Assembly: GCA_036426205.1 (NCBI GenBank)
Contig: CM071568.1
Coordinates: 39,955,221-40,019,220 of the forward strand
DNA length: 64,000 bases
Reading direction: 5' to 3'
From: Ascaphus truei
Lineage: Eukaryota > Chordata > Amphibia > Anura > Ascaphidae
Below the pieces are notes generated by a model, which ran no database searches, was not told the origin of the DNA, and was given only the letters and a program-made list of their open reading frames with translations. The position numbers and the translations under genes were made by a program. Numbering within the stretch: the first letter of the stretch is position 1; every line of letters begins with the position of its first letter. Of this stretch, positions 10,875 to 21,962 are shown one piece after another.

Positions 10875-13154
10875 TTAAAAATTACATTGAATAATCGGCA
10901 CAGTTATCAGGTCGACTGTAACCTCACTAAAACTTGGCATATCACACCCAGTAATACCCGACGCTAGCTGAGACCATTTGTGGGGTGCCCCTAACTGATC
11001 GTGTGGGGGTACCTCACTTTTGCATCCGTGAGCCTCCCCTGGATGTATCTCTCGGAGAGCACACTCTGGGATAACAGTCACTGGTTCAGTACTACTTCCT
11101 CCCCCTGGTGGAAGGAATAGCACAGTGTCTTTCAAACCGTCCTTTACCCGGTCATCCACGGCCTGGAAGTGGCAGGCCAGGCGGCTAGGACCTTTCCCGC
11201 GGTCCACTACTTGGCGGATGCGCAGCTTCTTTTTGGGCTCAAAGGAGGCAACTTCTACTAGATCTTTTGCCACACAGTCCTTGTCCCTAACTACTTGCGA
11301 GGCTTCCACTGAGAAGCGAGAATTGGACACTGTCTCTTTACTCAAAGTCTCTGCTTCACCTGGCAGGGGGTAAAGGGTAGATACCTTACCACTGCGGTGA
11401 CTCCCGGTGGCCAACAGGTCCTCGGGGACGCTGTCAGTTCCCACCTCGGCTGTCTTGGGGCCTGTACACAACACTTCTGGAGCAATCCACTCACTGTCTT
11501 GAAACTCGGGAGCGTAGGATCCCAGTCCTGGGACCATATGGGTTGGAGCGCACGGGCTCCTACTCCATTCAGGAGCCGTAACTCTGGCCTTTTTCACGGC
11601 CACCTCCATCGGAGCCTGTGGGGAGCAAGGGTGTTCCTTACCACTCTGCTGGCTTGCGATGGGTTTCTCTTCATCTGTAATGATAGGCGGTGGGTACTGG
11701 TCCACTCGCACTGCGGGACAGCTATCGTCTAGGGGGGACACCTCCGCCAGGACGCGATGTCGAGTGGAGCCATTCGCCCTGGTGTCCAGACTTAAGGAGC
11801 TATCGTGCTCCGCGGTCACCTGGAAGCTTACACTCAACACCCCTGGGGCTGTCAACTCACCCTTGTCATCGTCAACAGGTACTGATCCCAAGCCTGGGAC
11901 CGATGGTACCTCTTTAGGCCAGACCGGCCGTTGTAGGGCACACGGGCCCATATCAGGATTCAATGTTACTGAGATAGTTGGCTTGATGACTTCACTAGAG
12001 TGGTCCGCCGGCAGGCGCATCACCACGAGTGGTTGGTTGCTGAAATCACTAAAAGAAGATGGGGGTACAGACACCTTACCCTGTGATTCCTCTGTCTCCT
12101 CGGTATCATCGCTGGGGTGGTTCGCCAGTAGGCGCATCGCCACTGATATTTCGCTCGGTTTCATAGCTAGCTGGGCAGGTGATTCCTGCTCAGGAACCGG
12201 GTCTAGAGTGTTCACGAGGGCACACGGGCCCTCCAAAATGTCTATGAGAGGGGTAGATGGGTTAGCTGTACTGACCGGTTCAGTATTAAAGTCGACTGCT
12301 TCTTCCCTGGAGGATTATGCAGGCCGCAGCAGTACGGGCTTCAGGAACTGTGCCCCACAGTCGGTACACTGGGGCCCCCTTGTCAATTCACCGACGGGGC
12401 AATCGCAACTGCTCAAACAGCAGTGTAGGCATCCTTCCCCATCTACCACTGTCATCGTGAGCGCCAATGGTAATGTAGATAACTTGTCGGTCCAGCCACC
12501 AGTCACATTCCAGTCGTCTAATACACACGGGCATACCACCAGGGGCAAGTCAAAATTTGGGACCCGTATGACTCTATACATCCAAGGGTGTGTATCTCTG
12601 CATTCGGTGCTTGCTTTATGGGGAACAGAAGTTGGTGACTGCTGCTCAGTGTGCTCCAAACTCTCGCTCCCCCTGGTGGAATCTAGAGGGGCAGCACACT
12701 CTTTCAAGGAGTGATTCTGGCTCTGCACGGTGTCACTCAGTTGGCGGGGGTGGGGCTTAGGTTTTCCCACCAGTCCCGGATGGTTTTCTGCAAAATCATT
12801 CTGCGCCTTGGGCGCGGTATCACGTGCATGCGTCTCACTTGGAGGAAGTTGCCATGGCGCGGGGTCAGCGTATACTAAAGGGTAACCCTCAGGGGGACAC
12901 CCGGGCATAAATAACGTGGACGGTGACTCGGACAGGCATATATCCCTTGAGGACGACACGACAAAAAGCAGCGAGTCTGGGGCTATATCTATGAGAAGGG
13001 CGTGCTGCCATCCGGGGATTTTACGCATATGCTCATAGATCTCTGTCTCTGATATGTTGGCGGGAACGGCTTCTAAGGACAGCACACGGCGGGGACTAAG
13101 ATTATTTATCCTCAAGGCCCAGGTGAGGACCTCGTGTCCGGACTTGACAACCAT
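10875..13154 (-). pseudogene. N1 Gag-like protein with Cys4 motif, one in-frame stop
   Basis: A single minus-strand frame of about 760 codons opens at the ATG at 13154 (MVVKSGHEVL) and is interrupted only by a TAA at 12315-12317. The first ~110 residues resemble the start of the Gypsy Gag at 204: an AVPA(N/D)-S motif, a proline-glycine turn, then a CPPEGYPLVY motif. Just before the stop is a cysteine cluster of the form C-x4-C-x12-C-x2-CGA followed by LKPVLLRP, which could bind zinc. The remaining ~450 residues are low in recognisable domains, acidic and rich in Ser, Pro and Glu. I see no protease or polymerase. A related Cys4 segment occurs at 57533-58213. Function is unknown; a particle or RNA-binding role is an inference from its position. 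Confidence 0.7.
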
Positions 13155-13215
13155 GGTGGACAAAAAAATAGGACTTGGACAATTTTAAAAAAATGGAACA
13201 GGGCACCCCAGGTCC

Positions 13216-13233
13216 ATCTCAGCAGCGCCTCCA
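13216..13233 (-). other. Primer-binding site of N1
   Basis: The reverse complement reads TGGAGGCGCTGCTGAGAT, identical to the site at 135-152. It lies two bases from the LTR end at 13236. Confidence 0.82.
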
Positions 13234-13235
13234 AA

Positions 13236-13490
13236 TGTAACGGGTTTCCTCCCCCCCCCCCCCCCAATCGCAGATATAGTGTTCAAGGTTGCCCCACTGA
13301 AGGAAGTCCCTGGACACCACTCCTAGTCAGGGCCCTAGAAGCTGTCCCTTGCTCTTCCCTGACTCTCTAATAGAGAAAGGGGAATAGTCTGCGACCTCTC
13401 CCTAAGGGAGGGCCACAATCCTTGCAGAGCCCTGGCACTGTGTTGGGTCAGACAGTCACACTGCAAGTCTGCTCTGCAGCACATCACACA
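13236..13490 (-). repeat. 46-bp LTR end joined to a second copy of the left flank
   Basis: 13236-13281 equals the terminal part of the N1 LTR (TGTAACGGG, a C run, then AATCGCAGATATAGTG). From 13282 the sequence switches to a copy of 8860-9069, which lies outside the left LTR, and then reaches another complete LTR at 13491. The copy carries several single-base losses relative to the left one. This may be a haplotype-joining artefact or a real rearrangement. Confidence 0.75.
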
Positions 13491-15344
13491 TGTAACGGGT
13501 TTCCCCCCCCCCCCCCCAATCGCAGATATAGTGTGGGGTGAAAGGGAACATACAATGTTACCATAGGTGTGGTTGATACCTGTTGGCTCACAGGAGGGCT
13601 GAGCTTCCGCACGGGGAACCTGGGGCAATATATACTAGGGGTAACCACTTACTCAATTCAGCGCCTCCACTGCGATGGCTCCCACCAGGAGGGAGTGGTT
13701 CCTCGCAGGACAATAACAATAATCACATACACGGTGAGGTATAATAACTAATACTATTTACTTAGGAACATAAGATAACACATTCATGACAATACCAACA
13801 TAAACCGGTTGTCCCTCTCTAGAGGAGACACTTACCACTGGTCACGCAGGATGCTTTACCAACACCAGGTGGTCCCACCCAGTGTCCATAGAGTCCCACC
13901 CAATGTCCCCGACACTCTGCAGAGAGAAGCAATGGGTGACTGCGCAGTCACAATTACACTAAGGGCCTGTTGGTGCACTTATGACTGTATGATACCTGCC
14001 GAGCACTCCGGTGCTCGGATCAGCAACACTTCGCATAGGGTCAGACGTGCGATGAATCCGTCTGATCCCAACCTTGAGTTATTCTCTGTGGACCCGACTT
14101 GGGCCCGAACTCATTAACTGGAACCGCAGCATCCGCTGAGTCCCTACCTAACACTATAACAACATGACACACACTGTACTATAGGCCGTCCCTATAGCAC
14201 AGCAACCTTAGGTGGCTTAAGGAAAACTCCTAGGGCCTGCGGGGTGCCTATCCTATGCAGGTAGGTCCCTGCACCCACCCTACTCGTAACACTGGCCCTG
14301 GGCCATGGCTCCCCGGATTGGTTACCGCTATGAACCCCCCAGTTGCCTCATACTACGCGCAACGCGGACCTGGGCTATGGCTCCCCGGACTGGTTACCGC
14401 TATGAACCCTCCCAGTTGTCTCACGCCACTTGCAACACGGACACTGGGCTATGGCTCCCCAGACTGTTTACCGCTATGAACCCTCCCAGTTGCCTCACGC
14501 CACTTGCAACACGGACCCTGGGCTATGGCTCCCCGGACTGGTTACCGCTATGAACCCCCCAGTTGTCTCACGTCGCTTACCTCACCTAATTCCTGCAGCA
14601 ACGCCCTGCAGACTAACACTCAGCCCACTTGTCCCTTTCTATTCCCCAGCTCTAACTACAGCGAGTGACAGGGGTCCCTAACCTGAGACTGTTCCTGGCA
14701 ACACTCACTAACCTAGTGGGGAATAAGGGCTAACTTAGACCTTAGGGCCGCTGGCCTAGTGCAGAGAGTCCCTGACTCCTGCACCTTACCTCCTTCTCTG
14801 GGCTGCTCCTGACTCTGACTCCCCACGTAGCTGCAAGCCCACGAAATGTATCCTTTGCTTCTGCAGATCCTTGGCCCTCATTGGCCACACTAATGCACCT
14901 GGTGTGCTTGGCCCTAAGCCTCATGGGAGTTGTAGTCCTGTGGAGGCTGTACTTACATTGGGGCCGCGTGCGCACCTTCCCTGCGCCTGCACTAACCCCT
15001 AATGGCCGCCGCAACATCTCTCTCACTGTCCCTACTCTCGCGCGACTCTTTCCTGCCCTCGCGCGACCCTCTTAGAGCTGTTTCAACTCCCTACCTAGTC
15101 CTGCGCATGCGCGACTCTGTTGGCCCGCCGGGAACTTACTGCGCATGCGCGAACCGGCACGACATGGCGGCGCCCTGCACAAGAGCCGCCAGAGATCTCC
15201 TGCACTCCGGTGCGCTTCCTCCTCGGCCCCCACCCTTCGGAATGGCCGTCGGGTCTGCCGCTGGCCTCCGGCAGTACCTGCCTTCGGTCCTGGCCATGGA
15301 GGCTCCGAGGGAGGACGCAGGGGGCAAAGGGTGACCTGGCTACA
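13491..15344 (-). repeat. Right LTR of N1 (5' LTR in its own orientation)
   Basis: It matches 9070-10805 along its length and ends ACCTGGCTACA before CACAGAAC. It is longer (1854 bp against 1736) mainly because the ~73-bp minisatellite has more units. CACA occurs immediately on both outer sides, compatible with a short target duplication. Confidence 0.86.
14285..14580 (+). repeat. About 73-bp minisatellite in the right N1 LTR (about 4 units)
   Basis: Head-to-tail units contain TGGTTACCGCTATGAACC and GCAACACGGACCCTGGGCTA, with one or two differences per unit. The unit is the same as at 9855-10035. Confidence 0.82.
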
Positions 15345-15507
15345 CACAGAACACTGCAACTGACAGTGAACAGACTGCAGACTCACAGACTTGAACTGAC
15401 ACTTGAACTGCTAACTTTAGGAAGTGATGCGTATTATATAGCTCCAGGAGGCACCACCCCTATGTCACTGTAAGTGGACACAGAGCATGCTGTCACTTCC
15501 TTTTGCT
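15345..15507 (-). repeat. Solo LTR, right half, split by N1
   Basis: On the minus strand this begins TGTAGCAAAAGG and contains a TATA-like CTATATAATA about 60-70 bases in. It appears to continue in 8660-9069 on the far side of N1. The outer boundary is less certain because I find no clear target duplication. Confidence 0.5.
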
Positions 15508-15849
15508 ACATATTACACCTCATAGGGGATGAGGGCAAACCTCATGATTACTCCTGGCAAACCTGCCCTCTTAACAGGGTTTACTGCACAGGAGTAGAGA
15601 GGCATGTAGCCCCAAAGTTACACAGGGCTATATGCCTATCAAAAGATCCAAATTCTTTGTAAACTCCTGACTTCAATATTAACAGAGCAGTTTCACTAAA
15701 ATACATATCACTGGACAGAGGTGTTACAAGAAGCGGAGTTATCATTCATGATTTCAGGAACTTTTCATGCTACACTGCAAACACATTTTTGCAAATAATG
15801 CTTTTTTGGACAATAGTAATACATTATTTGATTTTAGAAACAAAGCAAC
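15508..15849. other. No gene seen
   Basis: Short spacer between two LTR insertions, with no ORF of interest and no recognised repeat. Confidence 0.6.
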
Positions 15850-17000
15850 TGTAGCCCCCTTTCCCCTGTGTCTAGGGAAACTACCTGTGGTGCATTACCT
15901 GAGTGGCTTACAGGAGGCCTGATCCTCCACTGCAGGGAGCCTGTGGTGATCGCATTCAACCTGGTGACAGTATCTCCACCTGTAAGGGATCCTAGCGCAA
16001 CTGCATAACCCCTTCCAGGACACAATACACGCAGCAAATAATTATACACACACTGGTATAATAAACTAATCTTTACTGATACATTTAACTCTAACACATA
16101 ATAACAGTACAGGCACCATAATACAATACACACTATCTACACACCCTGTGAGATCCCCAAATGTACTGAGGGTGCCCTGGGCACGTGTAACCCGATGGCC
16201 ACAAGAGCAGGCCCACCCGAATGTGAGGAGTAGCGCTACCCCCTTGTGTGTGTGGCTGTTGGTGCACATTGGGTACCTTTCCTGGTCTCCGGTCCAGACC
16301 AGGACAACCTGAAGATGGTGATCCATCGGACTACACTGTGAGCCCATGACGCGGTCTCTCCAATCCTCCCGCGAAGGTGCTCACCTCTGAGGGGGCTCCT
16401 GCTGGATTGTGTCCCAGACCACAGGCCATAGACCACTGTGTGGCTTCTTGTCCTTAGTATACTAGCCCTGGGGATACTATAAGGGAAGTGTCCCTATCTC
16501 AGGGTCTTCCCTGTAGCAGCTACTGTATAAGCTAATAATGGTTGGGGCCTAACTGGGGCCTGTGGGGAAACTCTAGGCCTAGTTCAGGGAAGCACTGCTC
16601 CCTGGTACCTGCTCTGTCGCCGTCCTGCTCCCGACTGGCATGGTGGCTAATTTGTGCAAAACCTAACTCTGCCTGGATCATGATCTGCTGCCCCTAAACC
16701 TGGGACATGTAATCCCGTGCGGAGCAAGTTCCAAGATGGCCATTGCACTTCTAACTGCAATGCGAATGCACCCGGTACTTGGAATGGCCGTCAGAACTCT
16801 TTGTCTTCTGCGCATGCGCATGCGCATCGACTAGTGCACATGCGCAACTTGCAAGATGGAGGCCCCCGCTAGCCGGGTGCGCCGTGGAGCATCCAGAACA
16901 CGGAAGGGCTCTCTCTACTGCCCGCAAACTCCCTGGAGCAGCCTTGGCCTCCCCCCTCCCACACCGGAGGTAAGGAGGGAAAAAGGGAAACCTGGCTACA
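15850..17000 (-). repeat. Solo LTR, 1151 bp, related to the Gypsy/N1 group
   Basis: On the minus strand it starts TGTAGCCAGGTTTCCC and ends GGGGCTACA. CAAC is present on both sides, a possible short target duplication. Like the N1 LTR it has a CpG-rich zone with repeated GCGCATGCGCA (about 16808-16830). No internal region is attached, so it is a solo LTR left by LTR-LTR recombination. Confidence 0.8.
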
Positions 17001-17598
17001 CAACTTTGCAGTTACGGAATTCACATAATCAAGTAGCAAAAAAACAAAAATGTTTATCTCTGTATTCAATAACTAAAGAAACCAGATTGGATAATACATT
17101 TGGCTTTGTACTTAACCTCCCACACATTTTGTGAATATTAGTTTAGACAGCAGATTTTAAACCTTGTCAGCAATACATAACAAAGTTAATCTAGAGAACA
17201 GGCAAAAAGGGTTTACCAGAGTAAAAATCTCAGATGGTTATGGCAGCAAATGTTTCCATTCCTTGACATTATGGATAAGGCTATCATAAAAGACTCCTTT
17301 TCATTATTGTAATAGGCTTAAGACAGCTCTGAAGATACAATTACACAACCAAAGTAGTATTTATATTGCAATTGACAAAAACAATACAATACTGTACCTT
17401 CTACAGTACACAGCAGTTATTAAAAGCATTTATTTACTTTTTTAATAGAAAAAAATCAGTAAACGTTTTCTCAATTTCTTATCCCTGCTGATTCAAGGTA
17501 TATTTGGTGATACAGAGGGTGAAAGGGAAACAGAGTGAAAGATTAAAGTGCTATTTGGATAGAGAGAAAAGATAAATGGGAAAAAAATGGAAGACTTG
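17001..17598. other. No gene seen
   Basis: AT-rich sequence without a convincing ORF or repeat. Confidence 0.6.
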
Positions 17599-18411
17599 TG
17601 TAGCCAGGTCACCTAAAGGCTACTTTTTTGCCCTTGGGCTGGCAGTAAACCCTGGTACAATCAGGATGCCAGTCGTTGATATGGGGTTTTCCCCTCTTTG
17701 GTACTGCACTTGAGTGACAGTGGGAGGCGGTGACATCAGGCCTGGCCATGACTAATCATGAGTCAGATCTGATGCCCTCCTCCTAGTTGAACTTAAGGGC
17801 AGTACCACCCCTCCATTGAGGAAGGCAGGTCGCACAGTGGAAAGGCTGAGATTGGGCCTTCGCAGTCCTCTTCCCTTCAAAGGAGAGTGAGTGTGGACCA
17901 TACCTCTGCCTCTGCAAGGGAGGTGGGGAAGAACTAGGATGGCAGCGGGTGCCCTTGGCCTGTAGTGACGGTCCAGGAACCATCCTTGAGTGGACGACAG
18001 AGAAGCCCAATGCTACATCCAACATGACAAAAATACACAGTAAAATACTTATATATTCTCTTGAAAAAGGGTCATTTAGTTTAACCCTTTGGCCAAAGCA
18101 TTGTAAGCTTGCGAGCCACGACAATGCAGACCCTGTTCGCAAGTCCTAACACTACCAGATAAAATACTAATATACCTCTATTAGGATTAAAATTCTCATT
18201 TACCTCTATTAGGAGGGAGACAGACCACATTGGATCTATATCCAGTAGAATTGAAGGACCAACTAACTTGGGAAGTGGGGAGGGGCGGGCTTAAAACCTA
18301 GGAAGGAGAAGCCACTAACCTCCAACAGCTGAAACAGCTGAGAATAGGTTAACAAAACACAAAACCCCAGCAAGCTCTTTTTGGGAACCTCTGAGCCCCC
18401 ATAATATATAT

Positions 18412-19211
18412 TGTGACATAGTCCAAAGATGTTAGGCAGCTTTCTGCCCTATTTTAGGTCAGAAAGTGCAGGAATAGTTAAAAATGATCCATTCCACAGC
18501 TTCACATTAACTCAGGCTGGTGGATGGAAAATCCAGACCACAGATTACAATGGGTCTAGTTCTCCCTCACCTGCTCTCCTAATCACTAGCACATGTATTT
18601 AGAGCAGAGATGTTTGCATTTCAGTCTCTCTCCTTAGAGCCTGGGGGCTGGGGGTGTCGCTGCTCCCCTGCATCCAGTTTTGGGGTGGACGGCCCCTCCA
18701 AGTATCACAGTACCAGAGGATTTGCCTGGACACTTGGGACCGAGTTCCCACCACGAACAGATAAGACAAACAAATATGTATTGCTGTTTCTAAAAGACTA
18801 TGCTGTATCTAGTGACCCTAAATGAGAGGGCATTGTTTTAAGCTGGGGAACCAAGTTAGCAGGTTAGTTGGCCCAGCAGCAGTTAGAGGCTGATTATGAT
18901 GTGTAGTTAGATCCCTGAAAGGGATAGGATTTTGTTTATATAATTTGGTTTCTTGTTACTTGAAATAACAGTGTGGGAAATACTATGACACTGATATAAG
19001 TGAATCGCTGAATGAAAATGTCTAAGTGCCTCTAACCTATACATGTTAAAGCTGCAGTACCTTACTTGGATGAAAATAAAGCAGGCAGAAGCCTGAGTTA
19101 AGCAACGTAATACTTTGCATGTTCCTGTTTGTTGTATAATTAACCCTAGAAGACTGTGTCGGGAAGAACCCAGACAGGCGTCAGCGCTACAAAAGAGGGG
19201 CGTTTGTCACA
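18412..19211 (+). repeat. Solo LTR, 800 bp, unrelated to the TGTAGCC group
   Basis: It starts TGTGACATAG and ends TTTGTCACA, so the ends form a perfect short inverted repeat (TGTGACA/TGTCACA). An AT-rich ATATAT flank is present on both sides. It contains AATAAA (about 19074). It interrupts the nested insertion, so it is the youngest of three stacked insertions here. Its TGTGACA start recalls the LTR at 33208-33844 read on the minus strand, but the interiors look different. Confidence 0.68.
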
Positions 19212-19260
19212 ATATATATATATATATATTAAATATATAGCTATTAGATATACAATAATA

Positions 19261-19586
19261 ACATCTAAGTGTCAAAAAGGAGTGCTATTGAGTGTGGCAT
19301 ACTGTATGTATACAACAGACGACAGAGAAGCCCAATGCTACATCCCAATAGAGGTATATTAGTATTTTATCTGGCCGTGTTAGGACTTGCGAACAGGGTC
19401 TGCCTTGTCGTGGCTCGCAAGCTTACAATGCTTTGACCAAAGGGTTAAACTAAATTACCCTTTTTCAAGAGAATATATAAGTATTTTACTGTGTATTTTT
19501 GTCATGTTGGATGTAGCCTTGGGCATCTCTGTCGTCTGTTGTATACATATGCCACGCTCAATAGCACTCCATTTTGACACTTAGAT
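19261..19586. repeat. MITE-like element with ~80-bp inverted ends
   Basis: The left arm (19261-19346) and right arm (19509-19586) are reverse complements with few mismatches; both contain CTAAGTGTCAAAA and CAACAGACGACAGAGA. The ~160 bases between them occur in the opposite orientation at 17993-18172. There is no coding capacity. Confidence 0.7.
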
Positions 19587-20012
19587 ACATATATATATTG
19601 TGGGGGCTCAGAGATTCCCAAAAATAGCTTGCTGGGGTTTTGTGTTATGTTAATTATCCTCGAGTGAATAGCTGAGAGACTCCATCGGGCAGAACCTGCC
19701 TTGTTCCTGTAACTGTACAGAAGAGTAATAAGCCATTCCTGTTTGCATATACCTCCTGCCTGGTGCGTGACCTTACTGGGGGGGAGAGGTAATAGTTTCT
19801 ACCATGGGAGATCACCTTCATTTCCTGGAGCCTACCGCAGATGGAGGTGCTGCACTGCTAAAGAGATATGTGGGGTATGAACCCCAGAAGCCTGGTCCTG
19901 TGTCCCCACTACCATCGGCGGACGATTCAGCCCTCCTGTTACCAGCAGGTATCATGCACCACATAACTAGTAATGGCTAAATCTCCCACCAGGTGGGGGA
20001 AACACTGTTGCA

Positions 20013-20889
20013 TACAAGCTGTGCTTGTCTGTTTTTCCTTTCTTGCATCTATTTAAGGTATCCCCTCTAACCAGGGGGACACCGGATATTGGACTACTTT
20101 ACCCTGGTCCACACAGACTGAGCACGCACCTTATAAGAATGTCACTTTCCACAGATCAGTCTAGTTGAGCCTGGTTTCTTTGAATGTTATATGCAGGGCC
20201 GCCAACAGAAATCCATGGGGCCCAGGACAAATGAAAGGAGCAGCCCCTCCCCCCCCTAACCCATAGCACACCTACCACGAAAAAAAAAAATTAGCACGCA
20301 ACTTTTACTTAACTGTTTTCTTCTTATTGTAATATGGAAAAAAAAACATTTCAATGTAATCTATTTATTTTGATATTTTCAACAAAAGTCAAAGATACCC
20401 AATGCTACATCCAATGTGACAAAAGGCCTGGGGGGGATTCAGTATGGGCCTGGGGGAGGGGGAGAAAGTATGGGCCTGGAGGGGGTTAAGTATGGGCCTG
20501 CCTGTTGATGAGTGTGCAACCACACTTAGTTTGTGCCAAATAGGATTTGCTCTTTCCACACCTCCTTCTGTGCAGTTCTTTTAAGAGGATTTAAGTCATA
20601 ACCAGTATTCTAAAAAATATTCATGAAACTTCTGTATCATTGTGATCATTACCAGGTGGAGAATCCATTGTGCCAGTACGTCAATGTCTGAATTTTCCTT
20701 CCAGATGTTTATTGTGTCAAACACTTTTCTCTGCCTTTAGTATAGTATCAGCCAAGGAAAATGTATCATTCATGTAAGAGTACAACAATAAAATTCCCTC
20801 AACTCCTCAAAAAACTTCCTTACTGCTTTAATTTCTAGAGAAGGACTTATTCTTATGTAGTTGGTAGTTTTAAATCTAATTAAAATAAA
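20013..20889. other. No gene; short G-rich minisatellite
   Basis: About 20425-20515 holds three to four units of GTATGGGCCTGGGGG with variable spacers. Near 20398 a 30-base scrap resembles block M of the neighbouring insertion (CCCAATGCTACATCCAA). Nothing else is recognised. Confidence 0.6.
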
Positions 20890-21041
20890 TCCTCCAGAAG
20901 AGAGGAGTGCACGACAAGGAGGTGAATGGCAGCTTAGAGTGTGAGCTCCATCCCCTCCGGCGTTTCAAATCGATCTAACTCCAGCAAAAACACAGCATCT
21001 GCATAATCCAGTATCTGCAGAACGTGTCTAAATATACAGAC
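20890..21041 (+). other. Leader upstream of the L1 ORF1
   Basis: The sequence between the AT-rich flank and the ORF1 start is probably the last part of the L1 5' untranslated region. It has no ORF and no repeat units. Confidence 0.45.
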
Positions 21042-21962
21042 ATGGCATCAACTAAGACTTTAAGAAAAAAAACACAGCCGGTGTCTACTTATTTTAAGAG
21101 CAAAGAGGCTGCCAGGGCTGACGTACCTGAATCTCCAGTGCAGACAGCATCAGCATCAGCAGACCCAGAATTGGACTCCGCACCTGAAGAACCAGATGAT
21201 ATGGATATAATGAGACGTAAAGACATGAAGGAGTTTTGCACCAATATGCAACAATTCTTTAAGTCTGAGCTTTGGGCACTTCGGATGGATGTAGACGCAA
21301 TAGGGGAGCGTACGGCCGCTTTGGAACTCAGGGCAGATGAGACAGCTACATCCACAGCAGAAACACAGGCTCAAATATCCGCCTTAAAGGCACAGGTCAC
21401 TTCCCTAGAGGATAAAATTGAGGACGCAGAGAACCGCGACCGGCGCTGTAACATTCGGCTGAGAGGGGTCCCAGAAGCTATAACTGACCCAGAGGAATTT
21501 ACCTTGAGGTGGCTGGAACATATATTTCCAGACATGGCTGCCAGAGACCTAGTTCTTGACAGATGCCACTGGGCACTGAGGGGACGACCTCAGCAAGGAG
21601 ACCCCCCAAGGGATGTGGTGCTTAGATTCCACTGTTACCGCACCAAAGAAAAAACTTGCCGAATAGCAAGGGAACTGAAGGTAGTGGAGTTTGAGAAAAT
21701 AAAATTCCAAGTGTATCAGGATCTGTCACCTGCCACACTAGCAAAAAGGAGAGCAATGACCCCAGTTACCAGAACGCTAAGAGATCAAGAGATTAGATAT
21801 CGCTGGCTGTTCCCATGTGCCCTCATGGTCTTTAAAAACGGAGTGGCACATATCCTCAAAAATATGGAAGACACTGAGGGATTCCTTAGGAGGGTCCTAG
21901 GATCAACTCAGAGTTCCCCTCGCCATGCGGCGGCTAAAGATGGCGCCCCCGCGCAGCCATGA
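21042..21962 (+). CDS. L1-type LINE ORF1 protein
   Basis: The ATG at 21042 opens an intact ORF of about 306 codons; the frame runs a little upstream without another ATG. Residues ~70-135 are a coiled coil (heptads through ALELRADETATSTAETQAQI, then VTSLEDKIEDAENRDRR). The RRM-like segment begins NIRLRGVPE, the hallmark of L1 ORF1 proteins, and a basic C-terminal domain follows. The product would be the RNA-binding chaperone that trimerises on L1 RNA. No ORF2 (endonuclease/RT) follows in the window: after the stop the sequence changes to GC-rich tandem units. This is therefore a fragment, though its ORF1 is undamaged, suggesting fairly recent insertion. Confidence 0.88.
   Translation: MASTKTLRKKTQPVSTYFKSKEAARADVPESPVQTASASADPELDSAPEEPDDMDIMRRKDMKEFCTNMQQFFKSELWALRMDVDAIGERTAALELRADETATSTAETQAQISALKAQVTSLEDKIEDAENRDRRCNIRLRGVPEAITDPEEFTLRWLEHIFPDMAARDLVLDRCHWALRGRPQQGDPPRDVVLRFHCYRTKEKTCRIARELKVVEFEKIKFQVYQDLSPATLAKRRAMTPVTRTLRDQEIRYRWLFPCALMVFKNGVAHILKNMEDTEGFLRRVLGSTQSSPRHAAAKDGAPAQP

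Larger units (their letters stand above)
9070..15344 (-). mobile_element. N1: non-autonomous LTR retrotransposon with Gag-like ORF and no polymerase
   Basis: Two LTRs (9070-10805 and 13491-15344) in minus orientation flank about 2.4 kb. That interval has a primer-binding site at 13216-13233, one long minus-strand frame and a polypurine tract at 10806-10820. No reverse transcriptase, RNase H or integrase motif occurs between them. The primer site is identical to that of the Gypsy element at 135, and the LTRs share TGTAGCCAGGTC starts and related 3' ends. I infer that N1 is mobilised by enzymes of a related Gypsy element. The right side is irregular: a 46-bp LTR end is followed by a copy of the left flank before the second LTR. 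Confidence 0.82.
17993..19671. mobile_element. Nested insertion with inverted blocks
   Basis: The inserted DNA contains two blocks in inverted orientation. Block M is GACGACAGAGAAGCCC... near 17993-18172 and again reversed at 19319-19540. Block X is ACAAAACCCCAGCAAGC at about 18350-18410 and reversed at 19595-19660. The 5-bp duplication GAGTG flanks it. A solo LTR (18412-19211) sits inside. I cannot name the family; no transposase is present, so it is non-autonomous. Confidence 0.6.
17599..20012 (+). repeat. Solo LTR of the N2 family, split by a nested insertion
   Basis: 17599-17992 begins TGTAGCCAGGTCACC and matches the first half of the LTRs at 52671 and 58921 (the latter inverted). The second half resumes at 19672 with GAGAGACTCCATCGGGCAGA and runs to a decayed GTTGCA end. 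GAGTG occurs on both sides of the interruption (17988-17992 and 19672-19676), which fits a 5-bp target duplication made by the nested insertion. Confidence 0.82.

Noticed and set aside
11659..12714. A 351-codon plus-strand ORF
   Set aside because: It is antisense to the N1 protein frame, which has the Gag-like and Cys4 motifs; the plus-strand product is compositionally odd and unconserved.
9855..14580. Regular repeats that might suggest a CRISPR array
   Set aside because: Units are head-to-tail without unique spacers and sit in LTRs of a vertebrate retroelement.
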